This document shows positions 1 to 9,834 of a stretch of DNA of 54,100 bases, in pieces. The notes under the pieces were generated by a model. That model made no database searches, was not told the DNA's origin, and saw only the letters and a list, made by a program, of their open reading frames with translations. The DNA lies in contig CAMDQN010000029.1 in NCBI GenBank assembly GCA_945905925.1, positions 1 to 54,100 on the forward strand. The letters are read 5' to 3'. Position 1 is the first letter of the stretch. The number at the start of each line of letters is the position of its first letter. This DNA is from Singulisphaera sp. GP187 (lineage in GTDB: Bacteria; Planctomycetota; Planctomycetia; Gemmatales; Gemmataceae). Made by a program: the position numbers and the translations under genes.

Positions 1-206
1 AATAACTCCTTGTCTTGAAGCGACTTGCCACCGTTGATATTTCGGACTCCTCGGCACTTGAAGAGCCAAATTTCTCAAGGACACCTGGCACTTTCGAGCG
101 GTTTTCACCGCATTTTCACAGGCCACGCGCAAACCATGTCGTGGACCCCTGTCAGCCCTGACGGTCGCGGCTCGGACCAGACGCTACGCATTAACTGAAA
201 TCGCTC
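1..206. other. Left edge, no gene recognised
   Basis: No family was recognised here. A minus-strand frame is open from about position 135 to the window edge, but it has no convincing start or ribosome binding site. Its third codon positions are less G/C-biased than those of neighbouring genes. It could be the start of a gene lying to the left, or decayed sequence. Confidence 0.4.
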
Positions 207-292
207 TAAACGCAGATACGACACGACCAGACAAGAAAGCAGAGTTCTTCAAAACACTCTTGTCTTGTCTGGTCGTGTCGTATCTGCGTTTA
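207..292. repeat. Perfect 30-bp inverted repeat downstream of haem protein gene
   Basis: The arms 207-236 and 263-292 are exact reverse complements around a 26-nt loop. The element lies 26 nt beyond the stop codon of the minus-strand haem protein gene. It could act as a transcription terminator or mRNA 3' stabiliser. There is no U-tract, so it is not a classical intrinsic terminator. It belongs to the series of long intergenic palindromes in this window. Confidence 0.9.
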
Positions 293-318
293 TCGTGCGA
301 CTACTCTTCCGCCTTCGG

Positions 319-1134
319 TCATTCGTCGAAGCGGAACTTGTTGTGACAGTTGGTGCAGGCGGCGTCGAGGAGCGTCAGTTTCGCGCGAATCACCTTCAGG
401 TCCGGCGTCTTCTTCGTCGCTTCCGCGACGAGATCCTTGCTCAGATCGACCGACTGCTTGCTGAGATCCTTCCAGTCCTTCTCGGTCGCCGGCTTGTTGC
501 GGGCCTTCTCGTTCGGGTTGTGCAACGCGTACTCGTTGATCACTGCGGACCGCACCGCGAGGAGTTCGACGGCCGCGAGGTCGAGCTTCACCACCTTGTC
601 CTTCGCGGTCCAGTCCTTGAGATCCTTCTCGATGTTCAGCCCCGCCGGGATCTTGAGCACCTGCGTGTTGCTGAACAGTTTCATCGTGGTCGGCAGGTAG
701 GTGATGTCCTTGTCCTTCGCCATCTCGAAAGGACCGAATTTGGGCAGGTCGCCGCCGGCCTTGCCGGGTGTTCCGGGTTTGATGGAGAGCTTCTTGGCCA
801 TGTCCGCGGCCTCCTTGTACTTCTTCGCGTTGACTGCCTCGCCGACCTTGAGCACATCGGCCTTGAGCGCCGCGTCGCCGAGGATGTCGGCATAGGTCGC
901 GAGCATCAGGGTCGCGGCCGTCGCCGGCTTCGCGGACCGAAGCGACGGTTCGTCGGCCTTCGCGAGTTCGTCGAGGCGAGTCTGAAGGAACTTGAGGTCC
1001 GCGTCGGCGGCCTTCTTGTACGACTCCTTCGGCAAGTCCGGCGTGCCTGCCGGCGCCGGGGCGGGGCTGCCGACGATCCATAGGCCGGCAATCAGCACGG
1101 CACAGCCAACGAGGGTGCGAAACGAGTGAGTCAC
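319..1134 (-). CDS. Secreted mono-haem cytochrome-like protein (copy 1)
   Basis: The product has 271 residues. It carries an N-terminal signal segment (about residues 1-30) and a single C-terminal haem-c site CTNCH (residues 260-264). A haem site near the C-terminus of a mostly helical, Lys/Ala-rich protein resembles class II cytochrome c (cytochrome c' type), so an exported electron-transfer or haem-binding role is plausible. The true ligand and partner are unknown. The start is a GTG at 1134, chosen because GGAGA lies about 8 nt upstream and because the N-terminus then aligns with the adjacent paralogue. The two genes are tandem on the same strand, 97 bp apart, and share very long identical DNA blocks at a fixed offset of 910 bp, showing recent duplication or gene conversion. 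Confidence 0.7.
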   Translation of the reverse strand: MTHSFRTLVGCAVLIAGLWIVGSPAPAPAGTPDLPKESYKKAADADLKFLQTRLDELAKADEPSLRSAKPATAATLMLATYADILGDAALKADVLKVGEAVNAKKYKEAADMAKKLSIKPGTPGKAGGDLPKFGPFEMAKDKDITYLPTTMKLFSNTQVLKIPAGLNIEKDLKDWTAKDKVVKLDLAAVELLAVRSAVINEYALHNPNEKARNKPATEKDWKDLSKQSVDLSKDLVAEATKKTPDLKVIRAKLTLLDAACTNCHNKFRFDE

Positions 1135-1231
1135 GAACTTTTCTCCAGAGTGAGCGCGAACGGGTGAGGTGGGATAGAAGTTGGACCGCGGCGGGCGAGC
1201 CGCAGTCACGTTGGTACGCAAAGGTGTTCGA

Positions 1232-2038
1232 TCAGTCGTCGAAGCGGAACTTACCGTGGCACTCGGTGCAGGCGGCGTCGAGCAGCGTCAGTTTCGTGCG
1301 GATCACTTTCGGGTCCGGGGTCTTCTTCGTGACTTCCGTGACGATCTCCTTACTCAAATCGATCGACTGCTTGGCCCACTTATCCCAGGTCTTCAGATCC
1401 TTGTCGCGTGCCTTCTCGTTCGGGTGGAGCAGCGCGTACTCGTTGATCACCGCGGACCGCACCGCGAGGATCTCGATCGCGGTCAGATCGAGCTTCGGCG
1501 GCGGGTTGGTCTTCGCGATCATGTCCTTGAGATCCTTCTCGATGTTCAGCCCCGCCGGGATCTTGAGCACCTGCGTGTTGCTGAACAGTTTCATCGTGGT
1601 CGGCAGGTAGGTGATGTCCTTGTCCTTCTCCTTCTCGAACGCGGCGAGTTTGGCGAGCGGGCCACCGGGCTTTCCGGGTGTGCCGGGCTTGATGGTGAGC
1701 TTCTTCGCCATCTCCGCGGCTTCCTTGTACTTCTTCGCGTAGACCGCTTCGCCAACTTTGAGTATCTCGGCCTTGAACGCCGCGTCACCGAGGATGTCGG
1801 CGTAGGTGGCGAGCATCAGAGTCGCGGCCGTCGCCGGCTTCGCGGACCGAAGCGAAGGCTCGTCGGCCTTGGCGAGTTCGTCGAGTCGTGTTTGAAGGAA
1901 CTTGAGGTCCGCGTCGGCGGCCTTCTTGTACGACTCCTTCGGAAGGTCCGGTGTGCCGGCGGGGGCGGGGCTGCTGACGACCCACAGGCCGGCGGCCAGC
2001 GCGGCGCAGCCGACGAGGATGCGGAGCGGATTGTTCAC
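1232..2038 (-). CDS. Secreted mono-haem cytochrome-like protein (copy 2)
   Basis: The product has 268 residues and is closely similar to the next gene downstream along its whole length. It has a signal segment at about residues 1-28 ending near Ala-Pro-Ala-Gly, and a C-terminal CTECH haem-c site (residues 257-261). The start is a GTG at 2038 with AGGAGA about 8 nt upstream. It is the upstream member of the tandem pair, and the two are probably co-transcribed from the 270-bp divergent region shared with the sulfite reductase gene. The role is inferred only from the haem motif and export signal. I recognise no enzyme domain. Confidence 0.7.
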   Translation of the reverse strand: MNNPLRILVGCAALAAGLWVVSSPAPAGTPDLPKESYKKAADADLKFLQTRLDELAKADEPSLRSAKPATAATLMLATYADILGDAAFKAEILKVGEAVYAKKYKEAAEMAKKLTIKPGTPGKPGGPLAKLAAFEKEKDKDITYLPTTMKLFSNTQVLKIPAGLNIEKDLKDMIAKTNPPPKLDLTAIEILAVRSAVINEYALLHPNEKARDKDLKTWDKWAKQSIDLSKEIVTEVTKKTPDPKVIRTKLTLLDAACTECHGKFRFDD

Positions 2039-2308
2039 GAACGGGTCTCCTAGGTGCGAAGGGGAACGCGGTGGGTAGAACCGGACCGCGGCGAACCGCG
2101 ATCACGCGGAGTATTATCGCACCCACACGGCCAAGAGGGGAGTCCCCGCCCCGAAAAGCCGAAAGTGGCGTCAGCACCGCCCCAGCAGCACCGCAATTCA
2201 TCCGTCAGTTCCCGGATGAGTGTTCACGGCAAAGTGGGCTTCCGAAATGGTCGATGAGAAGTAAAACAAACTGTACACGAACGCGCGCCACCAAAGCACA
2301 GGTACAAG

Positions 2309-4021
2309 ATGTCCGACGCTGCCACACCGAAGTTGTCTCCCGTCGAAGGCCACAAGGAAGAGAGCCGCTACCTTCGCGGCACGCTCGCGGAGGAAATCGC
2401 CGACCCTTCGATCGAGTCCCTCAGTGACGCGAACAAGAGCCTCATCAAGTTTCACGGGAGTTACGAGCAGGAGGATCGCGACGCGCGTAAGACGCGTGCG
2501 AAGGCGGGTGTGGGCAAGGCGTACATGTTCATGATCCGGTTGAAACTCCCCGGCGGGAAGTTGACCTGGGATCAGTACCTCGCAATGGACGAAATCTGCG
2601 GGCAGTACGCGAACGGCACGCTCCGCATCACGACGCGCCAGAGCTTCCAGTTCCATGGCGTGTTGAAAGGCAAACTCAAAGCGACGATGGCCGCGATCAA
2701 CGCGAGCCTCGTGACCACGCTCGGTGGGTGCGGCGACGTGAACCGCAACGTGCTGACGTGCCCTGCCCCGCTACCAGACCCGACGCGTGCCCGCATGATG
2801 CTCGACTGCGAAGCGGTCGCGGCACACCTCGCGCCCAAAGCCGGCAAGCAGACCTATCACGAAATCTGGCTCAACGGCGAACCCGCGAAGTTCGGTGACG
2901 ACGCAAGCACCGAGGAACCGATCTACGGGAAAACGTACCTGCCGCGGAAATTCAAGGTGGCGTTCTCGCTGCCGCACGACAACTGCACCGACATCCTCGC
3001 GCAGTGCCTCGGTTTCCAGGCGATCACCGAAAACGGAAACCTGGTGGGCTACAACCTGTTCGCGGGTGGTGGACAGGGCCAGACGAACTCGAACCCGGAC
3101 ACGTACCCCCTTCTGGCGCAACCCGTGGGTTTCATCTCGCCGGATGAAGTGCTTGCCGCGTCGGAGGGTATCATCAAGTTGTTCCGCGACCACGGCGACC
3201 GCACCAACCGCAAGCGGGCGCGTCTCAAGTACGTGATGAAGGATTGGGGCTTGGAGAAGTTCCGCGAAGTGTTCTACCGCGACTACTTCCAGCGCCCGGC
3301 CCAATTGCCACGCGAGGTGGAAATCACCGGTCTCGATCTGCACCACGGCTGGCAGAGCATGGGCGCTGGTAAATGGTTCTTGGGCCTCTCCGTGGAGAAC
3401 GGTCGCATCAAAGACGACGGATCGCTTCGGATGCGGGCCGGGTTGCGAGCGATAGTCGCGCAATACAAGTGCGAAGTGCGGCTCACGACACAGCAGGACA
3501 TCATGCTGTGTGGGCTGTCGATGGCGGACCGCGCGGGTGTCGATTCGATGCTGAACGAATACGGCATTCCGCGTCCCGAAACGCTATCGCAGGTACAGCG
3601 GTTGAGCATGGCGTGTCCCGCGGTGCCAACATGCCCGCTCGCGCTGACCGAGAGCGAACGCGCGCTACCGGGTTTGGTCGATCAACTCGAAGTTGCCTTG
3701 AAGGAAGTGGGGTTAGGCGATGAACCGATCAGCGTGCGGATGACCGGTTGCCCGAACGGGTGCGCGCGTCCGTATCAGAGCGAGGTCGGGATTGTGGGTC
3801 GCGGCGGCACGAAGTACACGCTGTACATCGGCGGCGACAGCTACGGCCGCCGGTTGAATACGGAAATCCAAGACAGTGTTCCACTGGAGCAAATCGTTCC
3901 CAAGTTGTCGAAGGTATTCGCGGCGTTCGCGATGGAGCGCACAAAGGGCGAGCTATTCGGCGACTACTGCACGCGGGTGGGGATGCCGAAGCTGAAGGAA
4001 CTGATCGGCGCACCGGCGTGA
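2309..4021 (+). CDS. cysI: Assimilatory sulfite reductase, haemoprotein subunit
   Basis: The product has 570 residues, the usual length of CysI, and shows the duplicated ferredoxin-like/sirohaem fold of sulfite and nitrite reductases. The C-terminal half carries the coupled sirohaem-[4Fe-4S] ligands: Cys436 and Cys442 (CX5C) followed by Cys481 and Cys485 (CX3C in TGCPNGC). Arg-rich substrate-site motifs such as TTRQSFQFHG are intact near residues 108-117. The enzyme reduces sulfite to sulfide for cysteine synthesis in the cytoplasm. No flavoprotein (cysJ) or other cys gene is adjacent, so the electron donor may be ferredoxin or a flavoprotein encoded elsewhere. A nitrite reductase role cannot be fully excluded from sequence alone, but overall similarity favours sulfite. 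The gene is divergent from the haem protein pair. Confidence 0.88.
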   Translation: MSDAATPKLSPVEGHKEESRYLRGTLAEEIADPSIESLSDANKSLIKFHGSYEQEDRDARKTRAKAGVGKAYMFMIRLKLPGGKLTWDQYLAMDEICGQYANGTLRITTRQSFQFHGVLKGKLKATMAAINASLVTTLGGCGDVNRNVLTCPAPLPDPTRARMMLDCEAVAAHLAPKAGKQTYHEIWLNGEPAKFGDDASTEEPIYGKTYLPRKFKVAFSLPHDNCTDILAQCLGFQAITENGNLVGYNLFAGGGQGQTNSNPDTYPLLAQPVGFISPDEVLAASEGIIKLFRDHGDRTNRKRARLKYVMKDWGLEKFREVFYRDYFQRPAQLPREVEITGLDLHHGWQSMGAGKWFLGLSVENGRIKDDGSLRMRAGLRAIVAQYKCEVRLTTQQDIMLCGLSMADRAGVDSMLNEYGIPRPETLSQVQRLSMACPAVPTCPLALTESERALPGLVDQLEVALKEVGLGDEPISVRMTGCPNGCARPYQSEVGIVGRGGTKYTLYIGGDSYGRRLNTEIQDSVPLEQIVPKLSKVFAAFAMERTKGELFGDYCTRVGMPKLKELIGAPA

Positions 4022-4124
4022 TTTGCGCGGACTTGCTCGACTCGTGCTGCCGACGACCCGACATTGATGACAAGTGGGTGCTTCAAGTACTCTTGGGCAG
4101 TACGAATGCGCCGAGGTGATTCGC

Positions 4125-4880
4125 GTGGCCGATGGCTCAATCGATCTCGTTCAGCAGGTGCGGTCGCACCTCGAATCGCTCCGCGCCGCAGGCGTGCTGT
4201 TCGTGCCGCGTGGCGAGGCTCTCGTACACGCTCCCCTTAGGGTCGTGGCTAAACAGGCTGATGTGGCGCCCGTCGTAGCGCCAGAACAAGAAGACCCACT
4301 GGAAACACGCCAGCGCGAACTCGAAGTACTTCGCGCCGAAGTTGCCGCGTGCGACAAGTGTAGCGAGTTGTTCGCCACCCGCTTGCAAACCGTGTTCGGG
4401 ACCGGACCGCTCGACGCGGAGGTCGCGTTTGTGGGCGAAGCCCCCGGTTCGGGCGAAGACGCACAGGGCGAACCGTTCGTCGGCAAAAGCGGACACTTGC
4501 TCAGACGCATCATCGCCGCGTGCCAACTCCCGGCTTCGCGAGAGTATCTCTTCAACATCATCAAGTGCCGGCCGCCGAAGAACCGACCGACCACAACCAC
4601 CGAATGCGCCAACTGTCGCGACTTCTTCCGCCGCCAGTTCGACTTGGTGAAGCCCAAATACGTCGTCGCGCTCGGCCTCACCGCGTCGAAGTTGCTAACG
4701 CAGAAAGGCGGCGCGCTGAGCGGACTTCGCGGGCAGGTTCACGAGTATCGCGGGGTGCCGCTGGTTTGCACGCACCACCCCAACGACATCGAGAACGACG
4801 AAACCGGCCAGCTCAAGCGCGAGACATGGGACGACATGAAACTGCTTCTGCGCACGATGGGCCGCGAAGTACCGAAGTAG
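4125..4880 (+). CDS. Family 4 uracil-DNA glycosylase (Fe-S)
   Basis: The product has 251 residues. The C-terminal two thirds match the family 4 uracil-DNA glycosylase fold: motif [18 protein letters not shown], motif B around THHP near the C-terminus, and four Fe-S cluster cysteines at 76, 79, 148 and 164. The first 70 residues form a variable extension typical of bacterial members. The enzyme removes uracil from deaminated DNA. The GTG at 4125 is chosen as start because it follows an AGGTG-like ribosome site and excludes out-of-family residues. An upstream in-frame start at 4074 exists. The gene starts 103 bp after cysI. Its stop TAG is part of GTAGGACAGGC, the opening sequence of a palindromic repeat found intact at 48.3 kb. 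Confidence 0.88.
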   Translation: MADGSIDLVQQVRSHLESLRAAGVLFVPRGEALVHAPLRVVAKQADVAPVVAPEQEDPLETRQRELEVLRAEVAACDKCSELFATRLQTVFGTGPLDAEVAFVGEAPGSGEDAQGEPFVGKSGHLLRRIIAACQLPASREYLFNIIKCRPPKNRPTTTTECANCRDFFRRQFDLVKPKYVVALGLTASKLLTQKGGALSGLRGQVHEYRGVPLVCTHHPNDIENDETGQLKRETWDDMKLLLRTMGREVPK

Positions 4881-4912
4881 GACAGGCTTCCAAGCGGCTG
4901 CCAGCCTGACCC
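4877..4912. repeat. Decayed GTAGGACAGGC palindrome at a stop codon
   Basis: The sequence begins GTAGGACAGGCTTCC, identical to the left arm of the intact palindrome at 48318-48371, then diverges but retains CCAGCCTG as the returning half. The TAG in it is the stop codon of the uracil-DNA glycosylase gene. It is best read as a degenerate copy of the same REP-like family. Confidence 0.6.
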
Positions 4913-5097
4913 ACTTCCACTGATACACCCCAGCCGGGTTGCACTCGGGGTGGCGCATCGACACCTTTCGGAACGCGGTCCGCGCGAGCAACTCCCGTGC
5001 TGATGTAATGGACGAAGAACCTGACCGTCGCGTCGCTTCCCTTCAGGCTCGCGGGCGGGTACGCTTGTTGATATCCCGCCTGATGAGGTTCCCGCCG

Positions 5098-8000
5098 ATG
5101 CGATTGTCCACATCCCGCCGTGCCACGCTGTTCGTCCTTCTTCTTGCTCCGGTCGCTTACGCTCCCGGTTCGCCCAATGCGCAGCCGAAGGACAAGGTCG
5201 ATCCTGACCACGTCGCGAAGTTTGCGAAGGGCGCCGAACTGTTCAAAACGACCGTGCGCGGCGTGCTTCAAGCCAAGTGCCTGAAGTGTCACAGCGGGGA
5301 ACGCCTCGAAGGCGCGCTCGACATGAACACCCGCGAGTCACTCCTGAAGGGCGGCGAGCGCGGTCCCGCGATCGTCAGCGGCGACCACAAAAAGAGCTTG
5401 CTATACCAGCTTTCGGCTCACCTGAAAGAGCCGCACATGCCACACGAGAAGGCCAAACTCCCAGACGCCGACATCGCGAAAATCGCGGAGTGGATCGACC
5501 TCGGTGCGCCCTACGACAAGCCATTCGTCGCGATCGACGAGACCGCCTGGACGAAGAAAGTTACTTTACCTGACGCCAAGAAGCACTGGGCCTACCAGCC
5601 CCTGGCACTTGCTAAGCCGCCAAGCGGCGCGCACCCTGTTGACGCCTTCCTCCTCGACAAGTTGGGGAAGGCTGGACTGAAGCCAAACCCAGCGACCGAC
5701 AAGCGAACACTGATCCGCCGTGCGTACTTGGGTCTGATTGGGTTGCCGCCCACGCCCGAACAAGTCGATGCGTTTCTCAAAGACGAAACGCCTGGCGCCT
5801 ACGACAAGGTCATCGACGGGTTGCTTGCGTCCCAACATTTTGGCGAGAAGCAAGCCAGGCACTGGCTCGACCTCGTGCGGTTCGCCGAGAGTCACGGCTT
5901 CGAGCACGACTACGACCGTCCCACTGCGTACCACTACCGCGACTTCGTCATCAAGGCGCTGAACTCGGACCTGCCGTTCGACACGTTCGCGAAGTGGCAA
6001 CTCGCGGGCGACGAGATCGCGCCCAACGATCCGCTCGCGGTGATGGCCACCGGCTACCTCGCGGCCGGCGTTCACAGCACGCAGATCACCAAAAACGAAG
6101 CCGAAAAGCACCGGTACGACGAGATGGACGACATGCTCGCGAACATCGGCACGACGTTCCTCGGCCTTACGGTCGGCTGCGCCCGGTGCCACGACCACAA
6201 GTTCGACGCGATTCCCGCACGCGACTACTACCGGATGCTCGCGGCGTTCACCACGGTCGTTCGCACGGAGGTGGAACTCGACCTCGACCCGCAGTTGTAC
6301 ACGCTCAAGAAGATGCAGTTCGACATTTCGCACCAGCAGTTCCTCGACGCGCTCGCGAAATACGAGAAGGAACAACTGCCGGCGAAGTTCGCGACGTGGG
6401 AGAAGGAGCGCGCCGGCAAGCCGCTGCCGCTCGACGGGTGGGTGCTGCCGAAGATCGCGGCAAGCAAGTCCGCGGGCGGCGCGACGCTCACCGCACAGGC
6501 TGACGGCAGTGTGCTGCTGTCCGGCAAGAACCCAACGACCGAAACACTCACCTTCGAGTTGGTCACCGACTTGCAAAACATCAAGTCCCTCCGACTCGAA
6601 TCGCTCGCGCACGCGTCGTTCGTGAAATCGGGGCCGGGTCGCGCCGCGAACGGTAACTTCGCGTTATCCGACATTCGCGTGCTGGCCGAAGCTCTTGAAA
6701 ACAAGGAGTCGCTGCCACCGGTGCGTGTGAAGCTCACCAGCGCACGCGCGACGTTCGAGCAGAAGGGATTGGGCATCGCGGCGGCGATCGACGACAGCGT
6801 GACGACCGCGTGGGCCATCGACCCGCAATTCGGGAAGGACCACGCCGCGGCGTTCGCGTTCGAGAAGCCGGTCGGGTTCGTGGGCGGCACGAAACTCACC
6901 ATCACGCTGTCGTTCAACAACAACACCGGGCACGGCATCGGCAAACCGCGGTTCAGCGTGAGCGCGAGTGAGAAGCCGGAGTTGGTCGGCACTGCGACGA
7001 CCGAAGCGGTTCGCGTCGCGCTTGCGCAAATGGCCGACAAACGCACGCCGGAGCAAGTGGCCGCCGTGATGAAGTGGTACGGCCCACAGGACGCGGAGTT
7101 CCAGAAACTTCAGAAGGCCGAGCGCGATCACTTCGCGACCGCACCGAAGCCCAACAAGGTGAAGGCGCTTGTGTCCAGCGAAGGCTTGCCCGCGATCAAA
7201 CTCCACACGCAAGCTGAAGCGGAGTTCCTCAAGGAAACGCACTTCCTGAAGCGCGGCGACCCGGCGCAGAAGACGGGTGTCGCGTCGGTCGCGTTCCTGC
7301 AAACGCTCATGCCGGACGCCGAAGCGCAATCGAAGTGGGTGAAACCGGCGCCGACGGGAAGCCGCTTGAGCTACCGGCGCACCGCGTTCGCGAACTGGAT
7401 GACCGACGCGAACGGCGGTGCCGGTCATCTCGTCGCTCGCGTGATCGTGAACCGACTGTGGGCGCAGCACTTCGGTCGCGGGTTGGTGAACACGGTCAGC
7501 GACTTCGGTATTCGCGGCGAATCGCCGAGCCACCCCGAGTTGCTCGACTACCTCGCAACGGAACTCATTCGCAACGGCTGGAAGTTAAAGCCGATTCACA
7601 AGCTCATCGTGACGAGCGCCGCGTACAAACAGAGCGCCACACGCGACGAAGCGAAAGCAAAGGCCGACCCGGAGAACAAGCTCGTGTGGCGGCAACCGGT
7701 GCGCCGGCTTCAAGCGGAGGTAATCCGCGACAGCATCCTTTCCGTGGGCGGGCGGCTGAACACCACGATGCACGGTGGCGGCACGCTCTCCGAAGAAAGC
7801 CCGCGGCGCAGCATCTACTTCACCATGAAGCGCAGCAAACTGATCCCCTCGCTGGTGGTGTTCGACGCGCCGGACGGCACGACCGGCGTCGGCGACCGGC
7901 CCAACACAACGGTCGCGCCGCAGGCGCTTCACCTGATGAACAACCCGCACGTTCGCGCCGCGGCCTACGGACTCGCCAGGCGCGCGTCGAATGACGGCAA

Positions 8001-8184
8001 GTTGGGCGACACCGAAAGCGTGACGGGCGCGTACAAGATCGCGCTGTGTCGCGAGCCGACGAAAGACGAACTCGCCGACGCGCTCGCGTTCCTGAAGCCG
8101 CATACCGGAGCCGCGCGCGAAACCGCGCTGGCCGACCTGTGCCAAGTGCTGTTCTGCCTGAACGAGTTCCTCTACGTGGAATAG
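5098..8184 (+). CDS. PSD1-type protein: planctomycete cytochrome C, DUF1549, DUF1553
   Basis: The product has 1028 residues. A signal peptide (about residues 1-30) is followed by a planctomycete cytochrome-c domain with CLKCH at 61-65, then DUF1549 with a second CARCH at 361-365, a carbohydrate-binding-like middle region (about 450-650), and C-terminal DUF1553. This architecture is a hallmark of Planctomycetes and usually pairs with a DUF1501 gene, as it does here 59 bp downstream. The proteins are predicted to be periplasmic or surface-associated and haem-binding. They are often linked to polysaccharide degradation loci, but no reaction is established. The start at 5098 is chosen because GAGGT lies 9 nt upstream and the signal peptide then begins directly. 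Confidence 0.9.
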   Translation: MRLSTSRRATLFVLLLAPVAYAPGSPNAQPKDKVDPDHVAKFAKGAELFKTTVRGVLQAKCLKCHSGERLEGALDMNTRESLLKGGERGPAIVSGDHKKSLLYQLSAHLKEPHMPHEKAKLPDADIAKIAEWIDLGAPYDKPFVAIDETAWTKKVTLPDAKKHWAYQPLALAKPPSGAHPVDAFLLDKLGKAGLKPNPATDKRTLIRRAYLGLIGLPPTPEQVDAFLKDETPGAYDKVIDGLLASQHFGEKQARHWLDLVRFAESHGFEHDYDRPTAYHYRDFVIKALNSDLPFDTFAKWQLAGDEIAPNDPLAVMATGYLAAGVHSTQITKNEAEKHRYDEMDDMLANIGTTFLGLTVGCARCHDHKFDAIPARDYYRMLAAFTTVVRTEVELDLDPQLYTLKKMQFDISHQQFLDALAKYEKEQLPAKFATWEKERAGKPLPLDGWVLPKIAASKSAGGATLTAQADGSVLLSGKNPTTETLTFELVTDLQNIKSLRLESLAHASFVKSGPGRAANGNFALSDIRVLAEALENKESLPPVRVKLTSARATFEQKGLGIAAAIDDSVTTAWAIDPQFGKDHAAAFAFEKPVGFVGGTKLTITLSFNNNTGHGIGKPRFSVSASEKPELVGTATTEAVRVALAQMADKRTPEQVAAVMKWYGPQDAEFQKLQKAERDHFATAPKPNKVKALVSSEGLPAIKLHTQAEAEFLKETHFLKRGDPAQKTGVASVAFLQTLMPDAEAQSKWVKPAPTGSRLSYRRTAFANWMTDANGGAGHLVARVIVNRLWAQHFGRGLVNTVSDFGIRGESPSHPELLDYLATELIRNGWKLKPIHKLIVTSAAYKQSATRDEAKAKADPENKLVWRQPVRRLQAEVIRDSILSVGGRLNTTMHGGGTLSEESPRRSIYFTMKRSKLIPSLVVFDAPDGTTGVGDRPNTTVAPQALHLMNNPHVRAAAYGLARRASNDGKLGDTESVTGAYKIALCREPTKDELADALAFLKPHTGAARETALADLCQVLFCLNEFLYVE

Positions 8185-8243
8185 GCCGGCCGAAACGAAC
8201 CATTACGAACACGGCCGGTACAGCCGGTCTTTCCGAGGATATC

Positions 8244-9701
8244 ATGCTGAACCTTCCCCGTTTGTTCGCGTCGCCCGAAGTTGCGTACCGCTCGCGCCGC
8301 GAGTTCCTCGCGCGCGCCGGCGGCGGTTTCGGTATGCTCGCGCTCGCCGATCTGCTGAACGCCGAAGACAAGCCGGCGACGCGCGCCGAAGACCCGCTCG
8401 CAGCCAAGAAGTCGCACTTCCCCGCAAAGGCCAAAAGCGTCATCTGGCTGTTCATGAACGGCGGGCCGTCGCAGGTCGACACCTGGGACCACAAGCCCGA
8501 ACTCGAAAAGCGCGACGGCCAGGAGTTGAAGGGTTTCGACCCGAACACCGGGTTCTTCGCCGCGCAGGTCGGCCCGCTGATGAAGTCGCCGTTCAAGTTC
8601 GCCAAACACGGGCAGTGCGGGAAGATGGTCAGCGATCTCTTCCCGCACATGGCCAAACACGTGGACAAGATGGCGTTCATCCACTCGCTCTGGAGCGACT
8701 CGAACAATCACTCACCGGCGCTGTTCAAGATGAATACCGGGATGGGGCGGATGGGGTTTCCGTGCGTCGGGAGTTGGGTCACGTATGGGATGGGCAGCGA
8801 GAGCCGCGACCTGCCCGCGTTCTGCGTGATGTACGACACGCTCGGTCGCGGCATTCCCAAAGGGCACTCGCTGAACTGGGGGGGCGGGTTCCTGCCGACC
8901 GTCTACCAGGGCACCGCGTTCAAGCCGCAGGGCGACCCAATCGACAACCTCACGCGCCCGAAGGACATCACCGATGAGCGGCAGCGGAGCCAACTCGACC
9001 TACTCGCGAAGCTGAACAAGAAGGCCGCCGACAAGCACCCCGGCGAAGCGGACTGGACCGCGCGTGTGGAGTCCTACGAACTCGCGTACCGGATGCAGAT
9101 GGCGGCCCCCGACGCGCTCGACTTATCGAAAGAAACCGCTGAAACAAAGAAAATGTACGGCCTCGACAACCCGAAGGCGACGCACTTCGCGAAGCAGTGT
9201 CTCACCGCGCGCCGGTTGGTCGAAAAGGGGGTCCGCTTCGTGCAAATCTACTCGGGTGGAATGGAGAACGACCTGAGTTGGGACGGGCACAACAACATCG
9301 CGAAGAACCACGGTGGGTTTGCACAGGAGACCGACCAACCCATCGCGGCACTGCTCGAAGACCTTCAGCGCAAAGGATTGCTCGAAAGCACGCTGGTGAT
9401 CTGGGGCGGCGAGTTCGGGCGTTTACCGATCGTGCAGAAGGGCAACGCGGGCCGCGACCACAACCCGCACGCGATCACCTACTGGCTCGCGGGCGGCGGT
9501 GTGAAGGGTGGTGTGAGTTACGGCGCGTCGGACGAGATCGGCTTCCGAGCAGCGGAGAACCGCGTGAGCATCAACGACTTCCACGCCACCGTGCTTCACC
9601 TGATGGGACTCGACCACAAGAAACTGACGTACCGCTACAACGGCCGCGACTTCCGATTGACGGATGTAGCGGGGACGGTGGTGAAGGACATCTTGGTGTA
9701 A
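8244..9701 (+). CDS. DUF1501 (sulfatase-superfamily fold) exported protein
   Basis: The product has 485 residues. It begins with a Tat-type signal: SRREFL at 17-22 followed by a glycine/alanine-rich hydrophobic stretch. The body is DUF1501, recognisable by FMNGGPSQVDTWDHKP near residue 72, GGEFGRLP and GRDHN toward the C-terminus. DUF1501 proteins share the alkaline-phosphatase/sulfatase fold, but their substrate is unknown. The ATG at 8244 has GAGGAT upstream, and the gene follows the PSD1 gene closely, making a typical two-gene planctomycete unit likely acting outside the cytoplasm. Stop TAA is 24 bp before the first of two palindromes flanking a RAYT gene. Confidence 0.9.
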   Translation: MLNLPRLFASPEVAYRSRREFLARAGGGFGMLALADLLNAEDKPATRAEDPLAAKKSHFPAKAKSVIWLFMNGGPSQVDTWDHKPELEKRDGQELKGFDPNTGFFAAQVGPLMKSPFKFAKHGQCGKMVSDLFPHMAKHVDKMAFIHSLWSDSNNHSPALFKMNTGMGRMGFPCVGSWVTYGMGSESRDLPAFCVMYDTLGRGIPKGHSLNWGGGFLPTVYQGTAFKPQGDPIDNLTRPKDITDERQRSQLDLLAKLNKKAADKHPGEADWTARVESYELAYRMQMAAPDALDLSKETAETKKMYGLDNPKATHFAKQCLTARRLVEKGVRFVQIYSGGMENDLSWDGHNNIAKNHGGFAQETDQPIAALLEDLQRKGLLESTLVIWGGEFGRLPIVQKGNAGRDHNPHAITYWLAGGGVKGGVSYGASDEIGFRAAENRVSINDFHATVLHLMGLDHKKLTYRYNGRDFRLTDVAGTVVKDILV

Positions 9702-9725
9702 ACAGAAGAGATTGGCCAAACCTGA

Positions 9726-9815
9726 TAGCCGCAAGCCGAAGGCGAGCGCGCCACTTGCACATCTCATTGACGTCTGAGGTGTGCAAGTGGCGCGCTCGCC
9801 TCCGGCTTGCGGCTA
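9726..9815. repeat. REP-type palindrome, upstream flank of RAYT gene
   Basis: A near-perfect inverted repeat has arms 9726-9760 and 9781-9815 with one mismatch in 35 bp. Pairing continues inward to about 9766/9775 with one G-T pair. The outer sequence TAGCCGCAAGCC is shared with the palindrome at 10449-10520, so two members of one family bracket the transposase gene. It is the expected arrangement for REP sequences around a RAYT. Confidence 0.92.
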
Positions 9816-9834
9816 ACCAAACAGGAACGCCACC

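Noticed and set aside
2039-2308. Possible riboswitch in the leader of cysI
   Set aside because: No SAM, cysteine or other known riboswitch core could be recognised. The region is simply divergent and GC-rich.
4881-5097. Short coding remnant between the glycosylase and PSD1 genes
   Set aside because: Frames are open on both strands, but no ribosome site or family resemblance was found. The only supported signal is the palindrome remnant at its left end.
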